From: UBA4782 sp034430215
GTDB taxonomy: Bacteria; Chloroflexota; Anaerolineae; Anaerolineales; Anaerolineaceae
Direction: 5' to 3'
DNA: 64,000 bases
Assembly (NCBI GenBank): GCA_034430215.1
Contig: DAOUFE010000017.1
Coordinates: forward strand, 1 to 64,000
Below are positions 53,674-62,647 of this stretch, piece by piece; the first letter of the stretch is position 1; every line of letters begins with the position of its first letter. Made by a program: the position numbers and the translations under genes. The notes beneath the pieces are model-generated. The model was not told where the DNA came from. It searched no databases and saw only the letters and a program-made list of their open reading frames with translations.

Positions 53674-55932
53674 ATGGAAAAATACTGGCAGCCATTTATT
53701 CCACCTGATTCTTCCAAACCTTTACCCCTCCCCCTGGGAAGGTATTTTCCCGCCATTCCTCCAGGCATGTTCTCTGCCTGGCTTCAACGAAATATACCTG
53801 CTGGCAGCATAATTCTAGATCCTTTTTGTACTTCTCCTCTCCCTGCCCTTGAAGCAGCACAGGCAGGGTATAGAGTGCTTGTAGCCTGCAACAATCCAAT
53901 CACACAATTGTTTCTCAAATTTTTCGCAGAATCACCAACAGCACGAGATTTTAAAGCGGTGCTGGCAGAATTAGCTTCTCAAAAACGAGGTACTGAAAGA
54001 TTGGAGACTTCACTTCAAGCTTTTTATGATTCTATTTGCCCAAACTGCCAGCAAAAGGTTCCTGCCAGCGAATACTACTGGCGACGCGAGGAAACATCTC
54101 CTTATGCGAAATTCATCCGTTGTACGTTCTGCCATTGGGAGGGTGAGACAACTTTTCTACAAACAGACCAGGATGTTTTAATGCGAAACAGGAATGACTC
54201 CATGCACCGGGCTCGTGCCTTGCAGGTTGTTGGCGATGGAGATGAAGAGTCACGGGAAGGTGCATTGGAGGCTGTGGATACTTACCTCCCACGCCAGTTG
54301 AGTTTTCTATTCACACTTCTCAATAAGATTCAAGGTCTCGATTTGCCTCCCAGACGAAAAGCACTCTTATGGACTCTTTTCATTTTATTGTGTGATGAAG
54401 GGAATAAGCTCTGGAGTCACCCTGCAAGTCGAACCCGTCCAAAACAACTTTCCATTCCTAATGAGTATCATGAAGCAAATTTATGGCAAAAGCTTGAAGA
54501 ACTTGCAGCAGGATGGCAATATTCTTCCATACCAGTCTCTGTTCAATCCTTTCAAAAAACAATAAAAATCGAGCCTGGCATCACTCTTTTTCAAGGAAGG
54601 TTGCGTGACCTGCTACCGTTGAGCACTGAGAATATACCCGCTGCAATCATTTCCATCCTTCCACGACCCAATCAACCCTTCTGGACATATTCAGCTCTCT
54701 GGTCAGGATGGATCTGGGGAAATGAAGCTGTGATCCCACTCAAAGGATCCTTCCATCGAAAGCGGTATACCTGGCAGTGGCATGCCAATGCTCTTTCAAG
54801 CATTTTTCAAGCACTTCAGACACACCTTCCATCAGGGATTCCTTTTTTTGCGTTGGCGGAAGAATTTAACCCGGGTTTTTTAACTGCCATTTTTTTGGCA
54901 TCTGAAAACAATTACTTGAAACTCAACGGTTTTGCCTATCAGGAAGAAACCGAGATCACCCAATTCCAATGGGTAACTGCCCCTCTGCTAGAACCTTCTG
55001 ATATGAAACAAGATCTTGATAAATCTATTCGTGAAGGATTCATAAATTGCCTGCTAGAAAGGGCTGAGCCATCCACCTATGCATCATTATTCTCTGCTGG
55101 CATGCTGCATCTGGTTCAGGAGAGATCGTTAGTAAAAGGTCAACGAGAATTACCCTTCAATCAGATCACATTAATACATAATCAATTCAGCCAGGTTTTT
55201 ACCTCTCGCACCATGTTTCGTCGATACGAATCCACTGCAAAGAATCAGGAAACTGGATTGTATTGGCTGGAAGATGAACCAAATGGAATGGATGAATCCC
55301 TTTCGGATCGAGTTGAAAGAGCAATCCGGTCATTTCTTCAAAAAGAACAACAAATTAGTATCAAAGTGCTGGAAGAAAAATTAAATTTACTATTTCCAGG
55401 CCTTCTGACACCTTCGCCAGAATTGGTTGACATGATCGTCCATTCTTATGCCAGAAATGATCCTGACTCGCCTGAAATCTGGCGAATTCTTCCCGATGAA
55501 ATGCCTCAGGCTAGAGAAATGGACGAAATCAATACACTGCAAACACTGATTTATTGTGCGCAAAAACTTGGATTGTCATTTCTTTCAGAATCTGATTATC
55601 TTGATTGGCTTGCTCAAGATGAAGAGACCCTTTTCAGATATTTTATACAATCTCATGCTTGCATCAGTCATATCTTGAAAACCTCACCAAATGATGCAGA
55701 ACGGGGAGTGATAGTTATCCCTGGCAGCCGCAGCAATTTGCTCTCTTATAAGTTACAAAAGAATCCTCACCTTGCTGAACAGGCTGCTTCGGGTTGGCAT
55801 TTCTTAAAATTCCGTCATCTTCGCTCGCTGGCATCTCGCCCTGGCATAACCCTGGAAGAATGGAAAGAGCTGCTGGATGCTGATCCACTTCGATGGGAAC
55901 AGCCGCAGCAGCTCTCAATTTTCACTCAATAA
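53674..55932 (+). CDS. Degenerate DNA-methyltransferase-like protein with a zinc ribbon
   Basis: The N-terminus resembles N-adenine/DUF1156-type DNA methylases: LPLGRYFPAIPPG, then IILDPFCTSPLPALEAAQAG in place of the SAM loop LDPFxGSGTT, and VLVACNNP in place of the usual GxDxNP. A four-Cys zinc ribbon follows (CPNCQQ...CTFCHWEG, about 127-160). The catalytic DPPY position reads SILPRPNQPFWTYSALWSGW, so the DPPY is absent. The fold is recognisable but SAM binding and catalysis are doubtful. The C-terminal 250 residues match nothing I know. It contains no frameshift over 752 codons, so it is maintained under selection. A non-catalytic DNA- or RNA-binding role is possible. Confidence 0.65.
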   Translation: MEKYWQPFIPPDSSKPLPLPLGRYFPAIPPGMFSAWLQRNIPAGSIILDPFCTSPLPALEAAQAGYRVLVACNNPITQLFLKFFAESPTARDFKAVLAELASQKRGTERLETSLQAFYDSICPNCQQKVPASEYYWRREETSPYAKFIRCTFCHWEGETTFLQTDQDVLMRNRNDSMHRARALQVVGDGDEESREGALEAVDTYLPRQLSFLFTLLNKIQGLDLPPRRKALLWTLFILLCDEGNKLWSHPASRTRPKQLSIPNEYHEANLWQKLEELAAGWQYSSIPVSVQSFQKTIKIEPGITLFQGRLRDLLPLSTENIPAAIISILPRPNQPFWTYSALWSGWIWGNEAVIPLKGSFHRKRYTWQWHANALSSIFQALQTHLPSGIPFFALAEEFNPGFLTAIFLASENNYLKLNGFAYQEETEITQFQWVTAPLLEPSDMKQDLDKSIREGFINCLLERAEPSTYASLFSAGMLHLVQERSLVKGQRELPFNQITLIHNQFSQVFTSRTMFRRYESTAKNQETGLYWLEDEPNGMDESLSDRVERAIRSFLQKEQQISIKVLEEKLNLLFPGLLTPSPELVDMIVHSYARNDPDSPEIWRILPDEMPQAREMDEINTLQTLIYCAQKLGLSFLSESDYLDWLAQDEETLFRYFIQSHACISHILKTSPNDAERGVIVIPGSRSNLLSYKLQKNPHLAEQAASGWHFLKFRHLRSLASRPGITLEEWKELLDADPLRWEQPQQLSIFTQ

Positions 55933-55937
55933 AAATT

Positions 55938-58900
55938 TTAATGAGTTGGTTGGCTCTCCGGCGTATCTGCTGGTGGTGCAAGCGTTGCAGTTTCTTCCGG
56001 AGGAACGATCGTTTCTGTTGGAGTGGGAGTTATAGTAGGTGTCAAAGTAGGCAACAAGGTTTCAGTGGGTGTAGGAGTGGGTAATTTTAATTTGAGAGTA
56101 ATTCTTTTTTCTGCATAAGTGCCCACCGTGGATTCTACATAGATCCTTATGGTGATGGTGTCCTTTGTTAGAGTCGATAAATCCCATGTATAGATCAACT
56201 CGGGCTGATCGAATTGGTTGTTTCCTTCTTTTAACATTTTCCAGTTTGAAGGATTATCTCCATATCCGAATTCCAACCGGTAGCTGCCAAAATTCTCTGT
56301 TGCATCAATAATTGCGTAGATATCCAACGGTGAGGATTCTATCGTCTGCCCATTCGAGATACCTGCGAACTCAATATGTGGTCTTGCGTCGGTATCTTTA
56401 CATTCACGGCTCGGTCGGAAGAAAAATGGCTGTTCAAATCCTAAATTTTCCGCCCAGTTTATTCCATCGCTCGATTCTTTGATCCAACGGATGGCGTAAG
56501 GATCTGTGACGTTGATCGCCAGTTTCTCTTCGGTATAATCTGAGCAATACGGAGAAGCCAGAAGTCCCGTCCAGGTATCGATATTGACTTTCTGCCATAG
56601 ATCGTCTTCTTTAGGAAGAGGTAGCTGATCGATGGCATATGATTCACCCCGCTGTTCAGGGCACCACTCTGAAGGTTCGGTTCCAGAAACAGAACAAATC
56701 ACGCGATCGACAATAGTATTTGGTCGATAAAACGCAGTTGGGATTCCACCAGTCAGTTTGGTAATGGCATATTGCATGAAATCAGACCAGATCGGCGCTG
56801 CGCCTGTCATCCCTGTGGTATTCTGCATGGGAGTATAATCCGCGTTTCCAACCCAGACACCCACAACCAGGTCAGGGGTATATCCCAACGTCCAGTTATC
56901 CCGGAAGTCATTCGTAGTGCCTGTTTTAGCAGCCACCCGGAAAGGAAGGTTGAGCAATGAATTAGCCCCAAACATCATGGCACGAGCATTATTATCCGAA
57001 AGGATATCACTGATCAAATATGCATGCTCAGTACGGATCACCTGCTCTCCTTGAGGTGCATGATAGGAATAGACCTCATTCCCATCGGAATCTACGATTC
57101 TCAAGATGGCAACAGGTGCCATTCGCACACCGCTGTTTGCAAACACCCCAAAAGCACTTGTCAATTCCAATAAAGAAACATCACCACCACCCAGAGTCAG
57201 AGAAAGTCCATAATCATCCCGGGTGAGGGTGGAAATGCCCATTCTTTTTGCAAAGTTGATGAATCCATCTGCTTCCGGTGTAGTAGGATCATCATATATA
57301 CCGATGTACTGCAGCGTTTTCACCGCAGGAATATTCAAAGAATTAGCCAGGGCAGTTCTTACTGTTACTGGTCCGTTAAATTTCCCGTTATAGTTCACTG
57401 GCTGATAGGGAGGACGTGTATCTGAAGGATCACCAGAGGGTGGAAAATCGGTTGGCACATCCCAGATTAACGTTGATGGTGTCCAACCTTTTTCGAAGGC
57501 AGCAGCATAGGTCAGGGGTTTGATAGATGACCCCGGTTGGCGAGGACTGACCGCCATATTTACCTGACCTGATATGGTTTCATTATAAAAGTCTGCAGAT
57601 CCAACCATTGCGAGAATTTCACCCGTAGATGGCTTAATAGCAACCAGCGCCCCATCAGTTGCATGATTTTCTACAAGATTATTCACCTGATTGGTAACAG
57701 TTTGTTGAGCAAACTCTTGCAGATCAGGATCAAGAGTTGTGTATACTGTGAACCCAGAGCGGTAAATTGTTTGAGAATCATATTGTGCTTCCAGCAAAGA
57801 CTGGATGTAGAAAACCCAATGGGGGAATTTAATCGTGTTATCCGCTTTTTTGAAAGGATATTTTTCAATTTCCTCCGCAGCCTGAGCAGCCCCTGCAGCA
57901 TCCAGGCATACATTCATGCCATGAGTAGGAATATCGATACAATTCCTCTCCTGGCTGAGAGTGTACATCAATACCAATACCTGTTTTGATCGTTCCAGTG
58001 TCGCTTCGCGATTGGTATAAATATCATACACTCCAGGGCCTTGCGGTAGACCAGCCAAAAAAGCTGCCTGCCCAATAGTCAGGTCTGCAGCAGAAGTATT
58101 AAAATAAGTCTCCGCTGCCGCCTGGATTCCATACGCTTGATTGCTGTAATAAATCTCGTTAAGGTATAACTCGAGTATTTCGTCTTTCGTGTAGCGCCGG
58201 GTGATTTCTGCAGCCAGAATGATCTCACGCGCTTTTCGGTTTGCACTGATCTCATATCGTTCTTCCTGGGTCATTAAGACCAGGCGGGCAAGTTGCTGCG
58301 TGATTGTTGATGCCCCCGAGACTACCTCACCGGATGTATAGTTCTGCCATAATGCACGTATGATCGCAATTGGATCGAAGCCGGGATTATTGTAGAAATC
58401 CTTATCTTCGGTTGCTAATGTTGCCGCAATCACATTAGGGCTTATTTGGTCTAATTTTACATAGGTTCTTCGACCAGCATTTGGATCGAGCATTTCATAG
58501 AGTAAATTCCCATTTCGATCCAAAATTCGAGTCGTTTCAAATTGCGACGCTCTTTCGCGGAGGGTTGCCACATCAGGCAAGGTCGAAGCGACCTGATAAT
58601 AACGGAAAACACCGTAAGAAACTCCAGCGAGCAGGATGCCAATGATGATAAAGAAACAAATGATCATCATTTGAACAAAGCATCCAAACGGTTTTCGTTT
58701 CTTTTTCTGTTTTACAGGGGGTACAGGCGTTTTTCGTTCCTGCCGAATTGGTTGGGGAGCTGGGCGATAGACAGGTTGTTGCCTCTCTGCAGGTGGATTC
58801 TTTTTTATCTGGACAGAAGGCTTGGATTGAGGAATTCCTTGTGATAGGGTTTGTGAAGGTTGAGGTATTCCTTTACGAGGTGGAATTCCATTTGTTGTGT

Positions 58901-59468
58901 AGTCTGTTCTTCCGGAATCCAAGGAACCATTTCCGTATGCAGCACGTGTCACCCGAGTGGCATCAGAATCTATGGTTTCTACATAATGGGGGAGCTCCGA
59001 AGATCGAACTGGTGTGATATCTGGAGGGATAGTTTTTTCATTATTGACATTTACTGGCGTCTCATCCTCGCCTGATCCTTCTTCCCAAAAATCAGCATTT
59101 AAATCCAATGGGTCAATGCCTGTTTCACTTTTTGGCTTCTCTGAAACATCTTCATTCTCTGGTATTTCTTCATTATTTTCAATAGGTTTTATTGGTAAAT
59201 CATTTGGAAGGATCGCATGATTTTCGAAAGGTGCCTGGATCGAATTGCTTACAAAATGGGGTATCGTGGGTTCTTCTGGATTGATAATGGGATACTCTGG
59301 CAGGCCAGCTTCTTCGGGTTCAGTTTCAGATAATATTTTTCGAATCCGCCCACCTGGAGAGGATTTTTCTTCTGCGTTTTTCCATTTTTCTTCAAAATTT
59401 TCCTCATTTTCTGAGGATTCTTTTGGTTGATTAATTTCTGACGTCATTTTTGATTTTTTGCCATTCAC
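55938..59468 (-). CDS. Penicillin-binding protein 1A (bifunctional)
   Basis: This makes and cross-links peptidoglycan. Residues 1-260 are a long, Pro/Glu/Ser-rich cytoplasmic region. A transmembrane helix (IICFFIIIGILLAGVSYGVF) is at about 272-292. The glycosyltransferase GT51 domain follows (TEDKDFYNNPGFDP, GASTITQQLARL). The transpeptidase domain has QPGSSIKPLTY (SxxK), ANSLNIPAV (SxN) and AAKTGTTNDFRDNW (KTG). After that comes an Ig-like beta module (GSYRLEFGYGDNPSNWK) and a Thr/Pro repeat tail that would span the wall. Total 1176 residues, longer than standard PBP1A. The start is uncertain: GTG at 59468 or ATG at 59447, neither with a ribosome-binding site. Confidence 0.94.
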   Translation of the reverse strand: MNGKKSKMTSEINQPKESSENEENFEEKWKNAEEKSSPGGRIRKILSETEPEEAGLPEYPIINPEEPTIPHFVSNSIQAPFENHAILPNDLPIKPIENNEEIPENEDVSEKPKSETGIDPLDLNADFWEEGSGEDETPVNVNNEKTIPPDITPVRSSELPHYVETIDSDATRVTRAAYGNGSLDSGRTDYTTNGIPPRKGIPQPSQTLSQGIPQSKPSVQIKKNPPAERQQPVYRPAPQPIRQERKTPVPPVKQKKKRKPFGCFVQMMIICFFIIIGILLAGVSYGVFRYYQVASTLPDVATLRERASQFETTRILDRNGNLLYEMLDPNAGRRTYVKLDQISPNVIAATLATEDKDFYNNPGFDPIAIIRALWQNYTSGEVVSGASTITQQLARLVLMTQEERYEISANRKAREIILAAEITRRYTKDEILELYLNEIYYSNQAYGIQAAAETYFNTSAADLTIGQAAFLAGLPQGPGVYDIYTNREATLERSKQVLVLMYTLSQERNCIDIPTHGMNVCLDAAGAAQAAEEIEKYPFKKADNTIKFPHWVFYIQSLLEAQYDSQTIYRSGFTVYTTLDPDLQEFAQQTVTNQVNNLVENHATDGALVAIKPSTGEILAMVGSADFYNETISGQVNMAVSPRQPGSSIKPLTYAAAFEKGWTPSTLIWDVPTDFPPSGDPSDTRPPYQPVNYNGKFNGPVTVRTALANSLNIPAVKTLQYIGIYDDPTTPEADGFINFAKRMGISTLTRDDYGLSLTLGGGDVSLLELTSAFGVFANSGVRMAPVAILRIVDSDGNEVYSYHAPQGEQVIRTEHAYLISDILSDNNARAMMFGANSLLNLPFRVAAKTGTTNDFRDNWTLGYTPDLVVGVWVGNADYTPMQNTTGMTGAAPIWSDFMQYAITKLTGGIPTAFYRPNTIVDRVICSVSGTEPSEWCPEQRGESYAIDQLPLPKEDDLWQKVNIDTWTGLLASPYCSDYTEEKLAINVTDPYAIRWIKESSDGINWAENLGFEQPFFFRPSRECKDTDARPHIEFAGISNGQTIESSPLDIYAIIDATENFGSYRLEFGYGDNPSNWKMLKEGNNQFDQPELIYTWDLSTLTKDTITIRIYVESTVGTYAEKRITLKLKLPTPTPTETLLPTLTPTITPTPTETIVPPEETATLAPPADTPESQPTH

Positions 59469-59512
59469 TCAAATATTTAATAATAAAATTTTAGCACACT
59501 TTACCGTTTCGT

Positions 59513-59541
59513 TTGACCATGCGGAAAACGTAACGTAAAAT
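59513..59541 (+). promoter_or_regulatory. Promoter for the glycosidase-like gene, leaderless
   Basis: TTGACC (59513-59518), exactly 17 bases, TAAAAT (59536-59541). The -10 ends 9 bases before the ATG and no ribosome-binding site exists. This is the clearest leaderless case together with thpR. Confidence 0.7.
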
Positions 59542-59550
59542 CAATACGAT

Positions 59551-61932
59551 ATGCGTGATTGGAAAGTTCCCTTCAAACCTGGATACAAATTAAATCTGGC
59601 TGCAGATGCACGTTTTTGTTCACCCAATATTTGTGATGATCAGGTTTGGGAATTGCTCTGTGACCAGAATGATAATAACCTCATTACCATCCAAACCACG
59701 TATGGATTACGGGTTAAGCGAATCCGCTTTTTCCCCCGTTTCGTCAGGCAAGGAATTCGTCTTTCGGATCCCGCATCATTTTCTAGCCCTCTCCTCCTGA
59801 GAAAATTTGCACCGAATTATGTTCTTATCTCCTGTTTACCATTTCCTGGTATTGAGGTACAGCTTGAATATTGGGTTCCCGAATCAAATGGTTTGACCGG
59901 AAGAGTTTCTTTCATCAATAGAACCAGTGAACCAGAAAGTCTTACCTTCGAGTGGGCTGGGTTGATGAATCCTCTTGGTGGGGGGCAGAGTATGCTGGTG
60001 TATTCACTGGGACCCGGATATGTTCTTACAGGAAATGCAGGAAAACTAACTCCAGTATGCTATCTTACAGGTAGTCCTGCTGCTTCTCATACTACCATCC
60101 CATCACTTTCTGTATCGTTGGAATTGGAAGCAGGGCAAACCCGCAAGCTGACCTGGGCGGTAGCGGGATTGCGTGAACAGGAACAGTCTTTCGACTTGGC
60201 ACGCAGGTTAACCACCCGTCAGTGGGATGCCGAAATCTCTCGCCTTGAAATGCAAAACACCCGCCAGACGGTAGATATCATCACAGGGGACCTGAATTGG
60301 GATATTGCTTTCGCACTCAGCCAGAAAGAAGCTTTCGGGCTATTTCACCGTACTCGTGACCACTTCCCAGCGATAATCAGCAACCGTGTCCCCGATCTTG
60401 GCTACTCTTCCCGTGGTGATGGTCAAGATTGTGACCCATGTTGGAGCAATATCACGCCACTTGCTTTGAGTTACTGGCTAAGCCTGATTCTCCCAGGTGC
60501 TCCAGAAGTTGGTACCAGCGTGCTTGAGCATGTTTTACAGTCAATTCAAGTAGATGGTTTCTCGGATCTATTCATTGGGGCTGGAGGGCAGCGCAGTCAA
60601 TTCCTGGCTCAACCGCTTTTGGTATATTGCTGCTGGCAGATCGAACAGGCTTCTCCATCCCTCAACCTACGTGAAAAATATTTTCACGAGCTGCTTCGAT
60701 TTATCCGATGCTGGTTCTCCCCTGCCCATGATCACGACCAGGATGGATTTCCCGAATGGGATCATCCCCTACAAACAGGCATAGAAACCTCTCCTGTTAT
60801 GGAGAAAAATTTTGTACAATCCCGAGAATATCGCCTGCACCACTTCGAATCACCTTCTCTTGCAGCCATGCTGTATCGTGAGTGTTCGCTGCTTTATGCG
60901 ACTGCACTGAAATGTAAAGATGAGAATAATGCAGCCTGGTTGCTGGAAAAAATCAATCAGATAAATTCATCGATAGAGAAATTTTACGATCCACGGACCT
61001 GTAAACCTCAGTATCTCGATTATCAAACACATAAATGCGTTGCAGGTCAACGATTAGGTGCAATCACAGGGAATGGCACAATTCCCTGTGACAGGCAGTT
61101 ACCAGAACCAGGAAGACCAGTGATTTTAATTCGTGCTACGGATACCTGCGCACATCAGATCAGTGTCACAATAAAAGGGAAGTCTGAAAAGAAAAAGCCA
61201 ATCTCGGAAATAATAGCTCCTGGTGGATTTATCTGGAATAAGAATAAAGGATTGGCAATTTCTACTAAAGTTTTTCTTTCCATCGATAAAATTGTTGTTA
61301 AAGGTGCAGGTGAAAACGATCGGATACAGGTAATAACCCAGGATTATCGAGCAGAAGATATATCGCTATATCTGCCTCTATGGGCAGAACTTATCCCTTC
61401 ACCTGCTGCTGATATTTTGATCGAAAAGCAGATCATGCCTCGTTATTTGCGAGAATTTGGTTTACCCATGACCACCCCAGATTCTCTGTTGCCAGATGGC
61501 GTGACCGATTTGGTTTGCAGACTACCCTGGGTATTGCCTATTGTTCAAGGAATGCTCACATATCATCATCAAATGGAATCGGCAGAAATAATTACTAGAA
61601 TTATGTCTGCGATTGTGCTACAAATTAATCAAAGCCTGCAAACAGTTGAATATTTTGATACAGAAACCGGTTTGGCAGGCGGTAAAATAAATGCATTGAA
61701 CGGTCTTGCACCTGTAGGTTTGTTTCTGAATGGGATTGGTATTCAGAAATTAGGAGATGGCCAGGCAGATTTATCAGGAGAAAATCCTTTTCCCTGGCCA
61801 GTTACAGTAAAATATAAAGGAATGACCATTACTCGCAAGAAGGAAGAAAGTGATATTACCTTTCCTTCTGGAGAAACCATTACTGTACATGGACCAGGTC
61901 CTCATCACATAACATTATATAAAGCTGAATAA
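59551..61932 (+). CDS. Six-hairpin glycosidase-like protein
   Basis: The N-terminal 230 residues form a beta-rich domain (LTGRVSFINRTSEPESLTFEWAG). From about 245 a helical region resembles (alpha/alpha)6 glycosidases of the GH63/GH37/debranching type: AFALSQKEAFGLF, DHDQDGFPEWDHPLQTG near 395-411 and a final GLAPVGLFL segment. Acidic residues in DQDGFPEWD could be catalytic or calcium-binding. No signal peptide is seen, so it is cytoplasmic. The substrate cannot be told. Length 793. It starts directly at its promoter and is followed 15 bases later by the DarA-like genes. Confidence 0.65.
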   Translation: MRDWKVPFKPGYKLNLAADARFCSPNICDDQVWELLCDQNDNNLITIQTTYGLRVKRIRFFPRFVRQGIRLSDPASFSSPLLLRKFAPNYVLISCLPFPGIEVQLEYWVPESNGLTGRVSFINRTSEPESLTFEWAGLMNPLGGGQSMLVYSLGPGYVLTGNAGKLTPVCYLTGSPAASHTTIPSLSVSLELEAGQTRKLTWAVAGLREQEQSFDLARRLTTRQWDAEISRLEMQNTRQTVDIITGDLNWDIAFALSQKEAFGLFHRTRDHFPAIISNRVPDLGYSSRGDGQDCDPCWSNITPLALSYWLSLILPGAPEVGTSVLEHVLQSIQVDGFSDLFIGAGGQRSQFLAQPLLVYCCWQIEQASPSLNLREKYFHELLRFIRCWFSPAHDHDQDGFPEWDHPLQTGIETSPVMEKNFVQSREYRLHHFESPSLAAMLYRECSLLYATALKCKDENNAAWLLEKINQINSSIEKFYDPRTCKPQYLDYQTHKCVAGQRLGAITGNGTIPCDRQLPEPGRPVILIRATDTCAHQISVTIKGKSEKKKPISEIIAPGGFIWNKNKGLAISTKVFLSIDKIVVKGAGENDRIQVITQDYRAEDISLYLPLWAELIPSPAADILIEKQIMPRYLREFGLPMTTPDSLLPDGVTDLVCRLPWVLPIVQGMLTYHHQMESAEIITRIMSAIVLQINQSLQTVEYFDTETGLAGGKINALNGLAPVGLFLNGIGIQKLGDGQADLSGENPFPWPVTVKYKGMTITRKKEESDITFPSGETITVHGPGPHHITLYKAE

Positions 61933-61947
61933 AGGAGGCGCGGGAAA

Positions 61948-62283
61948 ATGGAAAAAACTAAAACAGTGTTATTGATGGCGATTGTCCAATCTCAAGATGT
62001 AGAAAATGCAGAAAACTGTCTGCAAGAGATTGGGGTTCAAGCCAATCATTTACCCAGTGTTGGTGGTTTTTTAGGACGGAAAAATGCCACTTTATTGATA
62101 CCAATTGCTGAAGATGAAATGGAAAGCGCCCTGGTAATCCTTCAAGAAAACTGCCGTCAGAGAATTGAGTACATCGCTGTACCTCTCGAAAGCGCGCCAT
62201 TGCCTCTGCCAACTCCAACCCCTGTTACTATTGGAGGAGCAACAATTTTTGGTCTGGAAATCGAACACTATGAGGAGATTTAG
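61948..62283 (+). CDS. Cyclic-di-AMP receptor-like protein (DarA family), full-length type
   Basis: This PII-like protein has 111 residues. TVLLMAIVQSQDVENAENCL, SVGGFLGRKNATLLIP and the C-terminal TIGGATIFGLEIEHYEEI match DarA (YaaQ) of Bacillus, including the VGGATVFVL strand and a Pro-rich long loop between. The N-terminal ligand segment is changed: NHLPSVGGF stands where DarA has VTKLATTGGF. It may bind c-di-AMP with altered affinity. The ribosome-binding site AGGAGGCG is strong and a second DarA-like gene follows after 2 bases. Confidence 0.88.
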   Translation: MEKTKTVLLMAIVQSQDVENAENCLQEIGVQANHLPSVGGFLGRKNATLLIPIAEDEMESALVILQENCRQRIEYIAVPLESAPLPLPTPTPVTIGGATIFGLEIEHYEEI

Positions 62284-62285
62284 CC

Positions 62286-62552
62286 ATGAAACTGATACTT
62301 GCCATTGTCCGTGATATTGATAATGATCATGTCTCCCATGCTTTGACCAGCGCAAATTTTAAAGTAACCTGTATCGCATCTACGGGTGGGTTCATCCGGC
62401 GCGGCAACAGCACTTTACTGGTCGGCACGGAGGATGAAAAAGTCAATGAAGCATTAGATATCATCCGCAGTAATCTCGCACCAGCTACCGAACCAAACCA
62501 AAAAAGAGTTGTTATGTTTGTTTTAAAAGTGGATGAATATATCCATTATTGA
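62286..62552 (+). CDS. Cyclic-di-AMP receptor-like protein (DarA family), short type
   Basis: This has 88 residues. MKLILAIVRDIDNDHVSHAL and FKVTCIASTGGFIRRGNSTLLVG agree closely with the DarA N-terminus, including the Thr and GGF/N residues around the c-di-AMP pocket. The long loop and the GGATVF strand are missing; the protein ends VVMFVLKVDEYIHY. So the two adjacent genes keep opposite parts of the family pattern. They could form a hetero-oligomer, or this one could be the true receptor. It ends before a strong terminator. Confidence 0.88.
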   Translation: MKLILAIVRDIDNDHVSHALTSANFKVTCIASTGGFIRRGNSTLLVGTEDEKVNEALDIIRSNLAPATEPNQKRVVMFVLKVDEYIHY

Positions 62553-62608
62553 TAACTATGTTAGTTAAATAGTTCTCTAACACGAGGTAATTCTTTTTGC
62601 TTTTCGCG

Positions 62609-62645
62609 AAAAACAGGCTTTCCTATTTTGGGAAAGCCTGTTTTT
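62609..62645. terminator. Bidirectional intrinsic terminator
   Basis: AAAAACAGGCTTTCC (62609-62623), 7-base loop, GGAAAGCCTGTTTTT (62631-62645): 15 perfect pairs with T-runs on both strands. It serves the DarA-like pair and the convergent AMMECR1 gene. Confidence 0.95.
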
Positions 62646-62647
62646 AT

